Assembly (NCBI GenBank): GCA_965263065.1
Contig: CBDHGH010000003.1
Coordinates: 1,984,001-2,048,000 of the forward strand
Direction: 5' to 3'
From: TK10-74A sp965263065
Lineage (GTDB): Bacteria > Chloroflexota > Dehalococcoidia > Bin125
Length of the DNA: 64,000 bases
Positions 1 to 8,512 of this stretch are shown piece by piece. A program made the position numbers and the translations under genes. Position 1 is the first letter of the stretch; each line of letters starts with the position of its first letter. The notes beneath the pieces are model-generated. The model saw nothing but the letters and a program-made list of their open reading frames with translations, had not been told where the DNA came from and made no database searches.

Positions 1-1
1 C

Positions 2-715
2 ACCTTCCGCTACAACCTGCTGGACATCACCGGCGCGGCTACCGCCCCCGGCAGCTACGCCTTCCTGACGACGGCGGGGGACGCAGCGAGCGCGATCGAG
101 AACTTTGGCAATCCCCCGCTCTGGGGCGTCGAGCTACGAGTCCACCCCACCGATGCGAGCGGGACGTCCGGCACAGCCTTCTACGACACGGTGCAGGTGG
201 GCGACAGTTTCGACTACCGGCCGAACGGGCTCGCCTGCGCGTTCCGCTTCAAGGTGACCAGCGTCGCGGCGACGTCGACCCTCAGAACGTTCGGCCTGGA
301 GTACGTAAGGGGCTACGGCGAGCGGTGCGGGGATTTCGTCGACGATGCCAGCGCAGCCAAGGACGTGCACTTCGCCTGGAAGGTGCCGCCCGGCATCCCC
401 GGATTCAGCCGCGTGCGCGTGCTGCTCAGGAACGAGCCCACGGGTCCCGGAACCTACCGGATTCACGCCGGAGTGCCGTACATCATTGATATTCCCGCCG
501 GCATGCAGCTGATTCAGGACGGATCCCGCCTCCTTGAGCCCGCTGCCGACGCGCCGCCCGACGCGCCACGGTTCATTATCATGCTCCTCGATGCCGCGAC
601 GGGCTCAAAGCTAGCCATTGATGGGGAGCGGGGCCGGGAGACTCGTCGCATCCTCAAGTCGCCCGAGGTGGGAGCCCTGTTCGACCAGATCATGGCGTCG
701 ATCCGGCGCGGGTAG
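2..715 (+). CDS. Unrecognised protein, 5'-truncated by the window edge
   Basis: The reading frame is open from base 2 to a TAG at 713-715, so about 237 residues of the C-terminal part are visible and the true start lies outside the window. An internal GTG at 191 is not a credible start because the frame is open upstream with similar composition. The protein is rich in glycine, threonine and beta-prone stretches (TYRIHAGVPYIIDIP near the end), with two cysteines about 85 residues apart and a short charged tail. This looks like an extracytoplasmic beta-rich domain, but no family was recognised. It ends 31 bases before the convergent selB gene. Function unknown. Confidence 0.6.
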   Translation, partial: TFRYNLLDITGAATAPGSYAFLTTAGDAASAIENFGNPPLWGVELRVHPTDASGTSGTAFYDTVQVGDSFDYRPNGLACAFRFKVTSVAATSTLRTFGLEYVRGYGERCGDFVDDASAAKDVHFAWKVPPGIPGFSRVRVLLRNEPTGPGTYRIHAGVPYIIDIPAGMQLIQDGSRLLEPAADAPPDAPRFIIMLLDAATGSKLAIDGERGRETRRILKSPEVGALFDQIMASIRRG

Positions 716-746
716 CAGGCGTTCACCGCGCGCTGCGCACCCGCCC

Positions 747-2648
747 CTACCCCCGACGCAGGACGCGCGCATCCCCCACCCGACGCGTGATCTGACGACG
801 GTCGAGGTCCTCCAGGAAGGCCTGCGCGATCTTGCGGCTGCTGCCGAACAGGTCGCGCGCCTCCGCTAGCGTGATCCGGTCCCGCTCCTCGATCGCCGCC
901 CGCACCGACGCCAGCATCGCGGCGTGCGTCTCGCCCTCCAGGTAGAGGCCCTCGGCCAGCCGCACGATGCGCCCCCGCGACGCCAGGTACTGCGCCAACT
1001 CGGCCTCGACCGGGGCGCTCTCCGGCCGCGACCCCGCCGCCCGCAGCCGCGCCACCAGCGCCTCGGCCTCCCGCTCCTGCTCGGCCCCCAGCGCTGCCTC
1101 GCGCCCCGCCAGGTCGAGCGACCCCTCGCGCGCCGCCAGCGACCCCACGTCGCCCGTGAGCCGCGCCTCGAGCCCGGCGAAGGCCCGCGCCGGCAGCCCC
1201 AGCCGGCTGCGCAGCTCCTCGCGCGGGATGCCCGGCCGCAGCGGGTGCGCCTCGACGAACTCCCGCGCCGCCGCCAGCGCCCGCCCCGACAGCGCCTCGA
1301 AGCCCGCCGCCGTGCAGAGCGTCGTGCCCTCGCCGGCCGGCCCCACCCCCGCCTCCAGCGCCACCATCGCGCCCGCCTCGATCTGCCGCCGCACCGCCGC
1401 CGACGTCGCCGCGTCGTCGAGTTCCGCCCGCGCCCGCAGCTGCGACAGCGGGGCCGGCTCGATGCGTTGCAGCACCGTCAGCAGCGTGTCGTCGGGCGAC
1501 CCCTCGAGCAGCCGCGACAGCGCCGCCAGCGTCGCCGGCTCGTCGCGCCGATGCCGCCGCGGCCGCGTATCGACGATGCGCCCGCCGCCCACCGTCGTGA
1601 CCGAGTTGCGCAGCACGAAGTAGTCGCCGCGCGCCGCCCCCACCGGCTCCTCCAGCCGCAGCTGCGCCCAGCGCTCGGCCCCGGGCGGGATCTCCTCGAC
1701 CGGCGCCCCGGCCGCGTCCGCCTCGCTCTCGAGCAGCCGCAGCCGCGCCGCGACCTCGGCCGCCCCGGTGTGCAGCGTCAGCGTCGTGTTGTGCCGCAGC
1801 CGCCCGCCCGGCGCCGCCACCGTGCGCAGCCGCACGTCCATCGCCGTCGAGCCCGCCAGCCAGTCGCCCGTCGTCAGCACCATCCCGCGCGACAGCGCGT
1901 CGGGCGCGATGCCGCTCAGGTTGACCGCCGTGCGCGTGCCCGGCTCGGCCCGCTCGACCCGCTGCTTGTGGCTCTGCAGCCCGCGGATGCGCGCCTGCAT
2001 CCCGCCCGGCGCGACCGATACCCGCTCGCCCACCCGCAGCGGCCCGTCGATCAGCGTGCCCGTGACCACCGTCCCGAAGCCGCTAATCGTGAACGCCCGG
2101 TCGATCGGCAGCCGCGCCCGGCCGATGTCGCGCACCGGCGGCAGCGCCGACAGCGCCCCGTCGAGCGCCGCCCGCAGCGCGTCCAGCCCCGCCCCCGTCG
2201 TCGCCGAGCAGCGCACGATGGCCGCCCCCGCCAGCGACGTCGGCGCCAGCAACTCCTCCACGTCGGCCTCCACCAGGTCCAGCCACTCCCCCTCGGCCAA
2301 GTCGCACTTCGTCAGCGCCACCACCCCGTGCGTCGTCTGCAGCAGGTCGAGGATGGCCAAGTGCTCGCGCGTCTGCGGCATCACCCCCTCGTCGGCCGCC
2401 ACCACGAACAGCGCCAGGTCGATGCCGCCCACCCCGGCCAGCATGTTCTTGATGAAGCGCTCGTGGCCCGGCACGTCCACCAGGCTCACCTCGCGACCGC
2501 TGGGCAGCGTGCACCAGGCGAAGCCGAGGTCGATGGTCAGGCCGCGCGCCTTCTCCTCGGCCCAGCGGTCGGGGTCGATGCCGCTCAGCGCCTCGACGAG
2601 CGTGCTCTTGCCGTGGTCGACGTGCCCGGCCGTCCCGATGACGTACAT
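747..2648 (-). CDS. selB: Selenocysteine-specific translation elongation factor SelB
   Basis: GTPase that carries selenocysteinyl-tRNA(Sec) to ribosomes stalled at a UGA followed by a SECIS hairpin. The 633 residues match the family length. The G1 loop GHVDHGKST lies at residues 8-16, G3 DVPGHE at 58-63 and G4 TKCD at 113-116. An EF-Tu-like beta-barrel follows, and the C-terminal third is the winged-helix region that binds SECIS RNA. The ATG at 2648 starts exactly at the conserved MYVIGTAGHVDHG N-terminus. It is the last gene of a minus-strand run after herA, the nurA-like gene and the methyltransferase, with a 50-base gap, so co-transcription is possible. selA, selC and selD are not in the window. 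Its presence supports reading the UGA at 52867-52869 as selenocysteine. Confidence 0.96.
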   Translation of the reverse strand: MYVIGTAGHVDHGKSTLVEALSGIDPDRWAEEKARGLTIDLGFAWCTLPSGREVSLVDVPGHERFIKNMLAGVGGIDLALFVVAADEGVMPQTREHLAILDLLQTTHGVVALTKCDLAEGEWLDLVEADVEELLAPTSLAGAAIVRCSATTGAGLDALRAALDGALSALPPVRDIGRARLPIDRAFTISGFGTVVTGTLIDGPLRVGERVSVAPGGMQARIRGLQSHKQRVERAEPGTRTAVNLSGIAPDALSRGMVLTTGDWLAGSTAMDVRLRTVAAPGGRLRHNTTLTLHTGAAEVAARLRLLESEADAAGAPVEEIPPGAERWAQLRLEEPVGAARGDYFVLRNSVTTVGGGRIVDTRPRRHRRDEPATLAALSRLLEGSPDDTLLTVLQRIEPAPLSQLRARAELDDAATSAAVRRQIEAGAMVALEAGVGPAGEGTTLCTAAGFEALSGRALAAAREFVEAHPLRPGIPREELRSRLGLPARAFAGLEARLTGDVGSLAAREGSLDLAGREAALGAEQEREAEALVARLRAAGSRPESAPVEAELAQYLASRGRIVRLAEGLYLEGETHAAMLASVRAAIEERDRITLAEARDLFGSSRKIAQAFLEDLDRRQITRRVGDARVLRRG

Positions 2649-2698
2649 GGCGTCAGGTTAGCGGTCGTGGGGCGGGCCGATGTCCTGCCGAGCGAGTC

Positions 2699-3865
2699 CT
2701 ATCCGGCAGTGGCGGCGGGCTCAAGCCGAAAACCCTCAAGGAATGCCGGTTCCTGGCGTGCAGGAGGCAGGTAGACGAGATCGATGTCGCCCGGCTTCGT
2801 GCGGTGGTCGCCGTATAGCGCAGTCTGAGTGCGGCCGGGCGACGGTGACGCTCGCTCGTAGAGACGGTAACTAGGCAGCAGGCCAGCCATGACCCGGCGC
2901 ACGGCGGCGTGTGTTCGCTCTCTGGCGTCCACGCGAAGACACCAGACGGCATCCTGACGGGACCGTGAGTGCGCCGCCTGTAGCACGCTGACCAGCATCG
3001 CCTCATACTTTTCAGGGTTACAGAACTTTTGGGCAGTCGACCAGTCGGGCCGTGGCGGCCCCTCGCCCAACGCCCACAGCCGCAGCCAGTTGTCGGCCCG
3101 ATAGTTCGTGACCCCGACGTATGGCGGCGATGTAAAGACTAGGCTCGCGGAGGTGGGCATGTCCGGCAGCGCCTCCGAGGCATCACCGAGCGTAATGTTG
3201 GCAGTGCCCGCGTGTTGGGGCACGCCCTTTGCGTAGCGCCAGGCAGCACGCTCGCGTAGGAAGGCGGAGGGGTCGATGTCCGGCGGGGTGGTGAGCCCAC
3301 GCTTCCGCCACCAGCGCACAGAGTAGTCAGGGCACATCGCCCTGGTCGGGCGCAACTGATTCGAGAGGCCCTGCCCCAGCTTCGCGTGCATGTAGTGAAC
3401 GAGTAGCGCCGCGACCGTGCCATCGAGCACGCTGTCACGCCACTGCAGTTCGTGGCGAGCGGCATTGATGAACCCGAGCGCCCGCGGCCCGTATGCGAGC
3501 GCTTGGAACTCGTCGCCGGGCCGGCAGTCCTGTGGCCGGACGGCGCTGGCGATCTGAGCGATACGCAGGACTACGTCCGCTAACGAGGAGTGGGGGCGGG
3601 TCTTGGCAGCGGCGTACAGCCACGCCACCGGGTTGATGTCACACCCGGCAGCACTGCGGCCCGAGATCATGGCGACGTAAGGAGCGGTCCCGCGCCCGCA
3701 GAACGGGTCGAGAACCGCCTCGCCTTGCTCGCTGAAAGCCTGGACGACGTGACGCGCGAACTCGACGGGAAACATGGCGTAGTAGGGCCCGAGCCGAGCC
3801 CATCGACCGTCGGCCGTCCCAAAGCCGGTCAGGGCCGGCACATCCGATAAGCCGTGCGTGCTCAT
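2699..3865 (-). CDS. DNA methyltransferase (amino-group, N4-C or N6-A type) of a HerA-NurA operon
   Basis: Predicted SAM-dependent DNA methyltransferase of 388 residues. Motif I is DPFCGRGT at residues 53-60, followed by the GCDINP strand at 74-79. The catalytic motif TSPPY is at 245-249; S/T-PPY is typical of exocyclic-amine methylases. The order is motif I, a roughly 180-residue variable middle (candidate target-recognition region), then motif IV. The ATG at 3865 overlaps the stop of the nurA-like gene (ATGA). The frame is also open far upstream inside that gene, but a start there is rejected because overlapping the neighbour by almost 600 bases is implausible. It may mark self DNA against the upstream HerA/NurA machine; that role is inferred from context. 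Target sequence unknown. Confidence 0.85.
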   Translation of the reverse strand: MSTHGLSDVPALTGFGTADGRWARLGPYYAMFPVEFARHVVQAFSEQGEAVLDPFCGRGTAPYVAMISGRSAAGCDINPVAWLYAAAKTRPHSSLADVVLRIAQIASAVRPQDCRPGDEFQALAYGPRALGFINAARHELQWRDSVLDGTVAALLVHYMHAKLGQGLSNQLRPTRAMCPDYSVRWWRKRGLTTPPDIDPSAFLRERAAWRYAKGVPQHAGTANITLGDASEALPDMPTSASLVFTSPPYVGVTNYRADNWLRLWALGEGPPRPDWSTAQKFCNPEKYEAMLVSVLQAAHSRSRQDAVWCLRVDARERTHAAVRRVMAGLLPSYRLYERASPSPGRTQTALYGDHRTKPGDIDLVYLPPARQEPAFLEGFRLEPAATAG

Positions 3866-5190
3866 TTCTCTGCGAAGAGCTGCGTGAGCAGCCCCACTCC
3901 CGCCTTCAGCGGTATCGCGGCGTGCGCGTGCGCGCGCACGAGTGGCGCGAAGCCGTCCTCGTACAGGTAGGTGGAGAATTCGTCCATGATGTCCAGCGCC
4001 TCGCCCAGCCGCGGGTATGCAGATTCGTCCACGCAGTCCCGGTTCTCCCCCTTGTCGTTCACGATGGGTGTCATGACAACCGAGTGTTGCCCCAGCCTGT
4101 TCTTGTAGAGCACTCGGCGGCCGTAGTCCGTGACCTCCCCGTGAGCCTTCGCCTCCGGAGGACGCAGGACGATGTGGCGGTGGATGTACTGGCGATCGGG
4201 TGCCAGCGCCAGGCCACGCTCCAGCCGGTCGCGTGGACCATCGTGGTCGCTTTGGTCCAGAGCCTTCAGATGCTCCAGGAACATCCCGCTCTTCTCCACG
4301 CCGAATAGCATCACGCCAGGCCCGCCGCGTGCCAAAGCCGCCTCGTGCAGGCGACTGACTTCGCTTTGGACGTGCCGCTTCAGCCACGCGGGCATTCCGA
4401 AGATCGCCAGCGGGCCGTCCATGACGAAGGCGGTTGTGCGGAACGCAGCCCACCAGCCACGCCGTTCGAAGAATCGCATGATGTTGACCATGGCAAGGTG
4501 CTCAACGACTTGGCGCGCTCCCGTGTACGCCTCCGCCGAGGAGCCGTGATCCTCGAAGCGCTCGTGTAGCCGCAAGATGTCGGCCTCGAAGACCGGCTCC
4601 CTCTTGCCGCACGGGCACTCACCTGTCCCCGCAAGAGCTGGGATCATTTCCCCGCAGCCCCCGACCGGGCACCTGAAGCCCTGCCGCGACGGAGTGATCG
4701 CGCGCATCGTCTCGATCAGCGTCTCGTGGTCGCGGTCCACTTGTCTGCCCGACAGCATCTGCTGGATTGTGAAGCGGAAGTATCGCTCGGGAGTATCGTT
4801 CGCGATGTCGCGCCGCACCACGTTCCGTCCAGGCAGCACGGCATCAAGTGTCCTGCAGTCTTCGATGCCCCGGATCACGCTGGGGCGAGGGATCGACGCT
4901 GGCGGGATGTCCCTCAGGGCTCCGAGGTCAATGATGACGGCGGCAAGTTGGAGCAACGCTGCCTCGGCGCCGGGATATCCGATCCGAACCGCGCTGGTGA
5001 CCGTGGAGCCGTCGATGACGATGATGCGGGTGATCCGGTCATGGCCCCGCGGCGGCGTCAACGGCGGCGGCGGCGCGGCTGCTTCGTCCGCGCCGCCGCG
5101 CCGAATCATGCCCTGAAACTCCTTGACGCTCTCGCTCTCGACGAGCCGCCATAGGGAGTCGCCGCTGGCGTACTCGTTGCGGTAGGGCAT
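3862..5190 (-). CDS. nurA: NurA-domain nuclease with a four-cysteine insertion
   Basis: Predicted 442-residue nuclease partner of the upstream HerA ATPase. NurA-like features are the first acidic motif VIDGS at residues 58-62 (Asp60), a second FVMDGPLAIFG at 255-265 (Asp258), GVEKSG at 297-302, and a C-terminal basic/His segment around 419-430 (RAHAHAAIPLK). Between the two acidic motifs is a compact cluster C174/C179/C192/C194 that looks like a zinc-ribbon insertion, unusual for NurA. The gene starts at ATG 5190-5188, overlapping the herA stop, and ends overlapping the methyltransferase start, so all three are probably translationally coupled. In archaea NurA and HerA process DNA ends; in bacteria such pairs often lie in defence loci. 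Domain call fairly sure, biological role inferred. Confidence 0.78.
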   Translation of the reverse strand: MPYRNEYASGDSLWRLVESESVKEFQGMIRRGGADEAAAPPPPLTPPRGHDRITRIIVIDGSTVTSAVRIGYPGAEAALLQLAAVIIDLGALRDIPPASIPRPSVIRGIEDCRTLDAVLPGRNVVRRDIANDTPERYFRFTIQQMLSGRQVDRDHETLIETMRAITPSRQGFRCPVGGCGEMIPALAGTGECPCGKREPVFEADILRLHERFEDHGSSAEAYTGARQVVEHLAMVNIMRFFERRGWWAAFRTTAFVMDGPLAIFGMPAWLKRHVQSEVSRLHEAALARGGPGVMLFGVEKSGMFLEHLKALDQSDHDGPRDRLERGLALAPDRQYIHRHIVLRPPEAKAHGEVTDYGRRVLYKNRLGQHSVVMTPIVNDKGENRDCVDESAYPRLGEALDIMDEFSTYLYEDGFAPLVRAHAHAAIPLKAGVGLLTQLFAEK

Positions 5191-7343
5191 CAGTCCCCCG
5201 GCGGCGGCGCGGTGAAGCGGTCGATCTGCACCGGCAATGTGTAAGGGCTCGACATCATCCGCACCTTCAGGAAGCCCGGCTCCTTCACTCGCCGAATGCT
5301 GCCGCTGAAATCCGCAAAGTCGTTATACTGATCCAACTCCCGCGTCTCCGCGGTGCTGTTGAGGTGAGCAAGGAACCAGTTCTCGGTGTTCCGCAGGATG
5401 TTGCGCTGGATTGACGAGGGTTCCTGCGTCGAGTAGACGAGGCCAATGTTGAACTTCGCTCCCTCCTTGGCAGTGCGTGCCCAGATGTTGCGAGTGTCTT
5501 CCTCGCTGCCGCGGGGCAGCAGGGTGTGGGCCTCCTCCACGTAGACGATGACGGGATCGGGGCGCAGGAATGATCCGTCCGAGCCCTTCACAGGGTTGGT
5601 GAACCGCTGCTGCTGGCGAGTGAAGATCGCACGCATGATTCGGTCCGCGGACTGTTCGTTCATGACGGGATCGCCCAGCGCCTGGTCCAGGATCACGAGC
5701 TTTCCATCCCGCAGGTCCGCCACGATCTCGTCCGTGTAGTCCGTGTCTCGGCTCGGGTCGTGCCACTCGCGGCATTCCCGGATTGCCTGGACACCCCTTG
5801 TGTTCTCGAAGATCCGCAGGAGCCCCAGGAGTCGGTCGTCACTCCAGTTGCGCGCCTCCTGTCCCTTCCGGATCTTATCCTCCCGATACGCTCGGTCGAA
5901 CTTCCGGCCCCCTCCATTCCTTTCGAACCACTTGCTCAACTGTCGACAGAACGCAACCGCCGCATCCCAAGACGAGCGAGCGCCCAGGTGAGATGGAATG
6001 CCATCATCAGCCATGGCATTGATGAGTTCCCTGCTGAACAGACCATCCACGAATACATCCTCGCGCGGCGGGGCGAAACCGGCGTCCGCTAGCGCGGTCT
6101 GGTAGACGAACACGGCGCGACGGTAGCGAGTGTATTCCCCACCATCTCTCACGCTCGCTGGCACCGCCATCTCCGTGGCCCGGAATGCAGCGATGTACGC
6201 GGCGGTCTCCTCGCCCAGGCGAAGGTCAAGGATTTGCTTGCCCATGTGGAGCGACTGCAGTTCTTCGTCGAGCTCAATTGCGGCGCCGGGGCCTTGCTTC
6301 CCCAACTCCGGCCCGAAGAAGTTCACTTTGGTGATCCGTCGCCCCGGATCGTTGGGATGGCTTGTGAGGCCGTAGGTCACCACATCCTCAGTGTCCGCGT
6401 TCGGAAGGTATCCCACGTTCCGCAAGCAACCATCGTCCTGCGGGTTGTCGTTCGCGTACTCCCCGTTGGGGTCAATGATCAACTGTGCCACCCGCTCGGG
6501 GGCGGAGGAGTCAAGGCGCAACTCAAACACCGCCCTGGCGAGAGTCTTGACGGTGTTTGACTTCCCGGTCCGGGTCATGCCGAACAACGCCGTGCGCTGG
6601 GCGACGATGTCGCGCGTGGTCATCAGGACGGGCATGGACTCGGGGCGGCCGCGGTCCAGCGCCGCGGCGTACTTGATCTCACCGACCCGTACGCGGCCCG
6701 AATCCGGGGCACCGTCCCTGGTGAAGTTGACGATCTGTTCCAGTGCCGCTCCTATGGGCTTGTAGATCTTCATGCCCTGTCCGGCATAGAAGTTGTCGAT
6801 GTCGCTTCCGAAAGTCAGGCGCCAGTCCCCGGCGTCCGCGTCGGGGACCACCCGGAAAGTACCCAGGATGGAGCAGCGCAGCCCCGCGTAACGCATCTGG
6901 TGCAGCGTGAACTGATCCGTGTTCTGGCGCTCGTCCCAGTTGTGGGGGCTGTCCGAGGCGCGCTGCCCGGCTTGGAAGCGCGCGTCCTGCATTTCGATGT
7001 CGTTGGGTAGGGTGCTGCTTCCCAGGACGCGCAAGAGAAGCAGCGACGGAATCGCTCCCCCTGTTTCCGGAGCGTCGTCACCCGAAGGTTGGCTCCTCGC
7101 TGCTAGGAGGAGACAGCCGTGGGGTACCCCACCCACCTGCTGCCGTAAGGCGTCGTGGACGAGGATGTGGGCCTCGTCGAAGTCCATACGGATCAGGTCA
7201 CCGACCTGGCAGTCCGCATCCAGCAGGGCTCGGACTTCCTCTGCCGCGGCCTCGGCGCGGCGAGACGACTCCTCGCGTTCAACGTCTGGACCAAGGCGGC
7301 CGAGGAGATCCGAGGACTCAGTCGCGATCTGGGGAGAAGTCAT
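5190..7343 (-). CDS. herA: HerA-like DNA-translocase ATPase
   Basis: FtsK/HerA-superfamily ATPase of 717 residues. The N-terminal part carries a beta-rich HAS-barrel-like region (about residues 45-85). Walker A is GMTRTGKSN at 255-263 (Lys261). Walker B is VIVYVEEAHTLLP at 598-610, with the paired glutamates 603-604. An NTE-type segment near 637-645 (YSTQEPSSI) and a late arginine-containing region follow. HerA forms hexameric rings that pump DNA to a bound NurA nuclease. It is the first gene of the operon, divergent from the oxidoreductase gene at 7451 across a 107-base gap that must hold both promoters. It is longer than typical archaeal HerA (about 500 residues) because of an N-terminal extension and an insertion between the Walker motifs. 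Confidence 0.9.
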   Translation of the reverse strand: MTSPQIATESSDLLGRLGPDVEREESSRRAEAAAEEVRALLDADCQVGDLIRMDFDEAHILVHDALRQQVGGVPHGCLLLAARSQPSGDDAPETGGAIPSLLLLRVLGSSTLPNDIEMQDARFQAGQRASDSPHNWDERQNTDQFTLHQMRYAGLRCSILGTFRVVPDADAGDWRLTFGSDIDNFYAGQGMKIYKPIGAALEQIVNFTRDGAPDSGRVRVGEIKYAAALDRGRPESMPVLMTTRDIVAQRTALFGMTRTGKSNTVKTLARAVFELRLDSSAPERVAQLIIDPNGEYANDNPQDDGCLRNVGYLPNADTEDVVTYGLTSHPNDPGRRITKVNFFGPELGKQGPGAAIELDEELQSLHMGKQILDLRLGEETAAYIAAFRATEMAVPASVRDGGEYTRYRRAVFVYQTALADAGFAPPREDVFVDGLFSRELINAMADDGIPSHLGARSSWDAAVAFCRQLSKWFERNGGGRKFDRAYREDKIRKGQEARNWSDDRLLGLLRIFENTRGVQAIRECREWHDPSRDTDYTDEIVADLRDGKLVILDQALGDPVMNEQSADRIMRAIFTRQQQRFTNPVKGSDGSFLRPDPVIVYVEEAHTLLPRGSEEDTRNIWARTAKEGAKFNIGLVYSTQEPSSIQRNILRNTENWFLAHLNSTAETRELDQYNDFADFSGSIRRVKEPGFLKVRMMSSPYTLPVQIDRFTAPPPGD

Positions 7344-7450
7344 GCCCGGACCATATCACCGGCGCGCCGCTACCTCTGCTGCGCGAGGCTCCCCCCATAG
7401 ACCCCTCCCGCCCCCGCCCCCTACCCTCCGACCACCCAGGAAGGCCGACC

Positions 7451-8440
7451 ATGAAAGCCATCATCGTCCGAGAGCCCGGCGAGGCCGACCAACTCGTCCT
7501 GGCCGACGTGCCCGACCCCACCCCCGGCCCCGCCGACCTCCTCGTCCGCGTGCACGCCAGCGCCCTCAACCGCGCCGACACCATGCAGCGGCGGGGCCAC
7601 TACCCGCCCCAGCACGGCGCCTCGGCCATCCTCGGCCTCGAACTGGCCGGCGAGGTGGTCGGCATGGGCGCCGAGGCCGAGGGCTTCGCCGTCGGCGACC
7701 GCGTCTACGGCCTCAGCGGGGGCGGCGGCTACGGCCAGCTCGCCACCATAGACCACCAGCTCGCCATGCCCATCCCCGGCGGCTGGGACTACGCGTTCGC
7801 CGCCGCCATCCCCGAGGTCTTCTTCACCGCGAACACGGCCATCAACGACCTCGGCGCGCTGCAGCCGGGCGAGCGCGCCCTCATCCACGGCGGCGGCAGC
7901 GGCGTCGGCATCGCGGCCATCCAGATCGCGCGGCTGCTCGGCGGCGAGGCCTGGATCACGGCCGGCAGCGACGAGAAATGCGCCCAGGCCCGCGAGCTCG
8001 GCGCGACCCTGGCCGTCAACTACAAGCGCGACGACTTCGTGGCCGCCGTCGAGGCGGCCTCGGGCGGCGCGGGCGTCGACGTCATCCTCGACGTCGTGGG
8101 CGGCCCCTACCTCGAACGCAACCTGCGGTCGCTCGCGCACGCCGGCCGTCTCGTCGAGGTTGGCCTCATGGGCGGCGCCAAGACCGAGATCAACCTCAGC
8201 CACCTGATGGGCAAGCGCCTGCGCATCTACGGCACCGTCATGCGCTCGCGCCCGCTGGCCGACCGCGTCGCCATCACGCGCGCCTACCGCCGCCAGCTCG
8301 AGCCCGCCCTCATCGACGGCCGCATGCGCCCCATCATCGACCGCGTCTTCCCCCTCCGCGCCGCCGCCGACGCCCACCGCCACATGGAGGCCGACCGCAA
8401 CTTCGGCAAGATCATCCTCGACGTCGCCGGCGGCGTCTGA
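7451..8440 (+). CDS. NAD(P)H:quinone oxidoreductase, PIG3/zeta-crystallin type (MDR family)
   Basis: Medium-chain dehydrogenase/reductase of 329 residues without zinc ligands. It has the GroES-like N-terminal half with the ALNRADTMQRRG signature near residue 40-50, and a Rossmann half with the nucleotide motif GGGSGVG around residues 147-153. The C-terminus (HRHMEADRNFGKIILD) is typical of the TP53I3/PIG3 subgroup. It probably reduces quinones or other electrophiles with NADPH in the cytoplasm. An AGGAAGG Shine-Dalgarno lies just before the ATG, and a TACCCT -10-like hexamer is at 7420-7425. It is divergent from the HerA operon; no functional link is visible. Confidence 0.9.
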   Translation: MKAIIVREPGEADQLVLADVPDPTPGPADLLVRVHASALNRADTMQRRGHYPPQHGASAILGLELAGEVVGMGAEAEGFAVGDRVYGLSGGGGYGQLATIDHQLAMPIPGGWDYAFAAAIPEVFFTANTAINDLGALQPGERALIHGGGSGVGIAAIQIARLLGGEAWITAGSDEKCAQARELGATLAVNYKRDDFVAAVEAASGGAGVDVILDVVGGPYLERNLRSLAHAGRLVEVGLMGGAKTEINLSHLMGKRLRIYGTVMRSRPLADRVAITRAYRRQLEPALIDGRMRPIIDRVFPLRAAADAHRHMEADRNFGKIILDVAGGV

Positions 8441-8499
8441 CTGCACCGGCGGCCCCGATGCCATACCGTGGCTCTGGGGAGTGACGGCCCCTCCAGACC

Positions 8500-8512
8500 G
8501 AGGTGATCCCTG
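8500..8512 (+). promoter_or_regulatory. Strong Shine-Dalgarno followed by a CTG start codon (LRR gene A)
   Basis: GAGGTGATCC (8500-8509) is complementary to the 3' end of 16S rRNA and is followed at once by CTG (8510-8512). The four paralogous LRR genes have the same ribosome site followed by GTG at the equivalent place. An in-frame TGA at 8504-8506 excludes any upstream start. The next in-frame ATG, at 8567, would remove the signal peptide. Confidence 0.7.

Noticed and set aside
924..2774. 616-residue plus-strand ORF opposite selB
   Set aside because: Arg/Gln/His/Pro-rich antisense shadow of a high-GC gene; no family features.
3866..4453. Upstream extension of the methyltransferase to 584 residues
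   Set aside because: It would lie wholly inside the nurA-like gene in another frame; ATG 3865 gives the coupled start.
2699..7343. Assignment to DISARM, BREX or a type I restriction system
   Set aside because: None of the diagnostic partners (DrmA/B/C, BrxC/PglZ, HsdR/HsdS) is present; only HerA, NurA-like and a methylase.
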